DNA from: a virus
Virus record (IMG/VR): IMGVR_UViG_3300045932_000099
Coordinates: 1-22,180 of that record
Length of the DNA: 22,180 nucleotides
Direction: 5' to 3' (one strand)
Of this stretch, positions 19,955-22,180 are shown piece after piece. The position numbers were made by a program, and so were the translations under genes. The notes beneath the pieces were generated by a model. That model searched no databases. It saw only the letters and a list, made by a program, of their open reading frames with translations, and was not told where the DNA came from. The stretch's first letter is position 1, and each line of letters begins with the position of its first letter.

Positions 19955-20436
19955 TGCCGACCTACTGCACGATGCGCGACCAGGAGCATACGCCGCGCTT
20001 TTTGCTGGTCGACGCGGAAGCGGACCAGAGCAGCGCTGAGCTGCAGGCGCCGGTGGCGGTGCCGCCGTTTGGCGCGGACCTGACGCCCTCGGCCCCGTAC
20101 TGGCTCGAATTGCCGGATACCGTGAGCGGGCTCTGGTATCTCTCGCTGGATCGGCTGGGCGATGTGCAGGTCACAGACGCGCCGCCGGCGATTGGCACGG
20201 GCCTGGCCCGCACTAACGGCTTGAGCCTCCTGGACGCCTATGCGCAACTCTGGCATGTGTCGATCTCGGGGGCGGGTGGCGTCAGCGGCGGCTTTCTGTT
20301 TGAGGCGGGGCTCTTCGAGCCGGGCTTGTTCGAGGGCGGGACCGGAGGCGTCCCGTTGCTGTCGCTGATCTGGGAGCAGCGCAGCACCATTCAGCGGCCG
20401 CCGCCGCAAGGCTTGACCTGGAGGGTGGCGCTCTAA
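19954..20436 (+). CDS. Tail protein of unknown family with LFE repeat
   Basis: A 160-residue protein overlapping its neighbours by one base at each end (TAATG type). It is predicted mostly beta and contains a short repeat near residue 110-128: FLFEAGLFEPGLFEGGTGG, three L-F-E units spaced by four to five residues. I do not recognise the family. Placement between two distal tail genes suggests a tail-tip or central fiber component. Confidence 0.55.
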   Translation: MPTYCTMRDQEHTPRFLLVDAEADQSSAELQAPVAVPPFGADLTPSAPYWLELPDTVSGLWYLSLDRLGDVQVTDAPPAIGTGLARTNGLSLLDAYAQLWHVSISGAGGVSGGFLFEAGLFEPGLFEGGTGGVPLLSLIWEQRSTIQRPPPQGLTWRVAL

Positions 20437-20939
20437 TGCCGCTATCGTCGACATTTCTGCAAGCCATCTTCGCGCAAGAGACGGACGAGGTATTGATTTG
20501 CCTGGTCACCATCGTGCATGAGAGCAATCCGAATGCCATCTATCGCTTCAGCAGCGACCCGACCACGCGCATCGACAACGATCTGCCGCGCTATGCGACG
20601 TTCAGCCGGGGCAACTGGTATGAGTTTGTCCCGTTCGATGCCATCCCGCCGGAGTCGGGCGACGATGCCCCCCGTGGGGCGCGGCTGGTGATTAGCAACG
20701 TGGGCCGGGAGCTGGTGCCGTTGTTGCGGAGTGTGGTCGGGGCGCCGCGCTGCACCTTGGAGCTGGTGCTGGCCAGTGACCCGGAGACGGTGCAGATGAT
20801 GCAAACGGGGCTGGAAATGCTGAGCTATTCGCTGACCGAGGAGAGCATTGCCATTCCGTTGGGCTATCGCTCGCTCGTGCTGGAGCCCTACCCGGCGGGC
20901 AGCTTTACCCCGTCGGCATTCCCAGGGCTCTTTCGATGA
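20436..20939 (+). CDS. DUF1833-type tail protein
   Basis: A 167-residue beta-rich protein. The features match the DUF1833 pattern of distal tail proteins: VTIVHESNPNAIYRFSSDP, FVPFDAIPPESGDDAPRGAR, LVISNVGRELVPLLRSV and a C-terminal half ending in YPAGSFTPSAFPGLFR. The position before an NlpC/P60 gene and TipJ is also the usual one, comparable to lambda L. It overlaps its neighbours by one and four bases. Confidence 0.75.
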   Translation: MPLSSTFLQAIFAQETDEVLICLVTIVHESNPNAIYRFSSDPTTRIDNDLPRYATFSRGNWYEFVPFDAIPPESGDDAPRGARLVISNVGRELVPLLRSVVGAPRCTLELVLASDPETVQMMQTGLEMLSYSLTEESIAIPLGYRSLVLEPYPAGSFTPSAFPGLFR

Positions 20940-21310
20940 TCCCGCGCTGGGTCGAAGCCTATGTGGACGTGCCGTATGTGCAGCATGACTGCTATAGCCT
21001 CGTGCGACTCATCTACCGGGAGCGCTGGCAGATTACCTTGCCGCACTGGACGCCAGGGGCGCGGGGCGTGACCCAGGAGCACATCGTCACCTCGGGTCCG
21101 GCCTGGCAAGAGGTGCCCCGTGATCAGGCGCGTGAAGGGGATCTGGTGGCGATCACGCAGGGGCGCTGGGTGCGCCATGTGGGGCTCGTGGTGAGCCCTG
21201 GGTACATGCTGCATACCGATGTCGGCTTAAATAGTGTCGTGGAGCGCTATGACGGACTCGTGTTTGCTGCCCGTGTTGCGGGCATCTATCGCCATCCCGC
21301 TCGCGTCTAG
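20936..21310 (+). CDS. NlpC/P60 cell-wall peptidase (tail)
   Basis: A 124-residue protein with the NlpC/P60 catalytic set: Cys19 (QHDCYSLVR), His81 (RHVGLVV) and His93 (MLHTD). Such enzymes cut peptidoglycan peptides, here as a tail component comparable to lambda K. The sequence matches the small tail version of the family in length. It starts with ATGA overlapping the previous stop, and its end overlaps the next gene by 62 bases. Confidence 0.88.
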   Translation: MIPRWVEAYVDVPYVQHDCYSLVRLIYRERWQITLPHWTPGARGVTQEHIVTSGPAWQEVPRDQAREGDLVAITQGRWVRHVGLVVSPGYMLHTDVGLNSVVERYDGLVFAARVAGIYRHPARV

Positions 21311-22180
21311 GCCACAAACCGCCCTGGAGGTGCGGCACTGGGTGCGGGTGGCGGTGTACGCCAATCCCTTCCGCACGCAGCCCGACTGGGCGGAGTTTCC
21401 GGCCGGGCTGAACATCCTCGAAGGGCTGGCAACGCTCGGCTTGCGGCCGATTCGAGACTGTACGCTACAAGTCTGGTTCGCGGGGGAGTCCATCGAGCCC
21501 GCGCACTGGCCGCTGATTCGGCCCAAGGGCGGGCACACGCTGCTGGTGCGTTTTGTGCCGCAAGGCCGCGTGGTGCGCACCGTGTTGATTGCCATTGCCG
21601 GGATTGCGGCGGCGCTGGTCGGGACACTCGTGCTCGGCCCCCTCCTGGTGCCGGTCCTCGGCAAGCTGGGCGCGGGGATTGCCGGCGGCATCTTAGGGGC
21701 CGGGCTCTCAACCGGCGTCACGATGGGCTTGAACGCCCTCATGCCGATCCGCCCGCCGATGCTGGCCCGTGCCAATGCGCTGGTGCAGAGCGGCGGGGGC
21801 TCCCCTGAGCGCAGCCCCACCTTTAGCCTCACCCAGGCCACCAACGATGCGCGGCCCTGGGGCGTCATCCCGGCGCACTTCGGACGCCACCGCTTTGTGC
21901 CGCCGTTTGGGGCCTTGCCCTATACCGAGATCGTGGGCAATGAGCAGTACTTGCGCTGCCTGTTCGTCGTGGGCTATGGGCCGCTCGTGGTCGATGCGCC
22001 CATGATTGACGAGACGCCGCTCTTTGAGTTTCAGGATGTGCAAATCGAGGTGCGCGAAGGCCGCTGGGGCGATGCGCCGCTCAACCTCTATCCGGGCACG
22101 GTGTTCGAGGATCAAATGACCGTGCTCCTGACCGCCGCCGCGTCCTGGCAGCAACGGACCTTTGCCGATCCCGCCGATGA
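21249..22180 (+). CDS. TipJ-like tail tip protein (5' part, cut at window end)
   Basis: At least 310 codons are present and the frame is open to the end. It starts at ATG 21249 with GGAG four bases before, inside the NlpC gene. Residues about 35-100 (HWVRVAVYANPFRT ... HTLLVRFVPQG) resemble the small beta-grasp part of lambda I. Then a hydrophobic segment (TVLIAIAGIAAALVGTLVLG ... VTMGLNALM) precedes a TipJ start (RPWGVIPAHFGRHRFVPPFG, ALPYTEIVGNEQYLRCLFVV). The product would be the host-specificity hub at the tail tip; the I-like part fused to TipJ is a known arrangement. The receptor-binding part is outside the window. Confidence 0.9.
   Translation, partial: MTDSCLLPVLRASIAIPLASRPQTALEVRHWVRVAVYANPFRTQPDWAEFPAGLNILEGLATLGLRPIRDCTLQVWFAGESIEPAHWPLIRPKGGHTLLVRFVPQGRVVRTVLIAIAGIAAALVGTLVLGPLLVPVLGKLGAGIAGGILGAGLSTGVTMGLNALMPIRPPMLARANALVQSGGGSPERSPTFSLTQATNDARPWGVIPAHFGRHRFVPPFGALPYTEIVGNEQYLRCLFVVGYGPLVVDAPMIDETPLFEFQDVQIEVREGRWGDAPLNLYPGTVFEDQMTVLLTAAASWQQRTFADPAD

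Noticed and set aside
1-22180. Search for integrase, attachment site, tRNA, CRISPR array, insertion sequence, lysis genes and known anti-defence genes
   Set aside because: No convincing sequence for any of these was seen by eye; they may lie outside the window.

Overview
The window is a contiguous piece of the genome of a tailed, siphovirus-like double-stranded DNA phage, free or integrated. GC content is about 60-65% in most genes. The host cannot be named from the sequence. A lipobox on one small protein, a TipJ-type tail tip protein, and sigma70-type promoters and Shine-Dalgarno sites of AGGAGG type suggest a Gram-negative bacterium (inference). No integrase, tRNA, rRNA, CRISPR array, lysis cassette or insertion sequence was seen, so whether the phage is temperate is undecided. 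The window cuts a gene at each end.

Left arm (about 1-2474, minus strand): a tightly overlapped early/replication operon. It begins with a winged-helix replication initiator, followed by a zinc-motif protein that could be a helicase loader, then four small unknown proteins and the first codons of another gene. Inside the initiator gene, four 15-bp direct repeats lie beside a 60-bp stretch of 27% GC. This resembles the origin within the O gene of lambda and is the best candidate for the replication origin.

Middle (2475-5600): a regulatory zone. It holds three small ribbon-helix-helix type genes (minus), a bidirectional terminator, several near-consensus sigma70 promoters on both strands, a recurring TGTAGGAC motif, an HNH endonuclease (minus), a lone lipoprotein gene (plus), and a two-gene minus unit of an XRE-type repressor and a 48-residue basic protein. 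That unit's promoter carries a near-palindromic operator. A divergent plus-strand promoter with an inverted repeat at its predicted start leads into the late operon.

Right arm (5601-22180, plus strand): the late structural operon, with most genes overlapping by 1-4 bases. In order: small and large terminase, a portal fused to a MuF domain, an S78 prohead protease with a helical extension, HK97-fold capsid, a possible decoration protein, connector and neck genes, several small unknowns, tail terminator, tail tube, the tail assembly chaperone pair with a textbook -1 frameshift heptamer (C CCT TTG at 17084), tape measure, distal tail proteins, an NlpC/P60 peptidase and the start of a TipJ-like tail tip protein. 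A strong-looking internal promoter (15756-15783) could give tail genes extra transcription. Together these genes package DNA, build the head, close the neck and assemble a long non-contractile tail.
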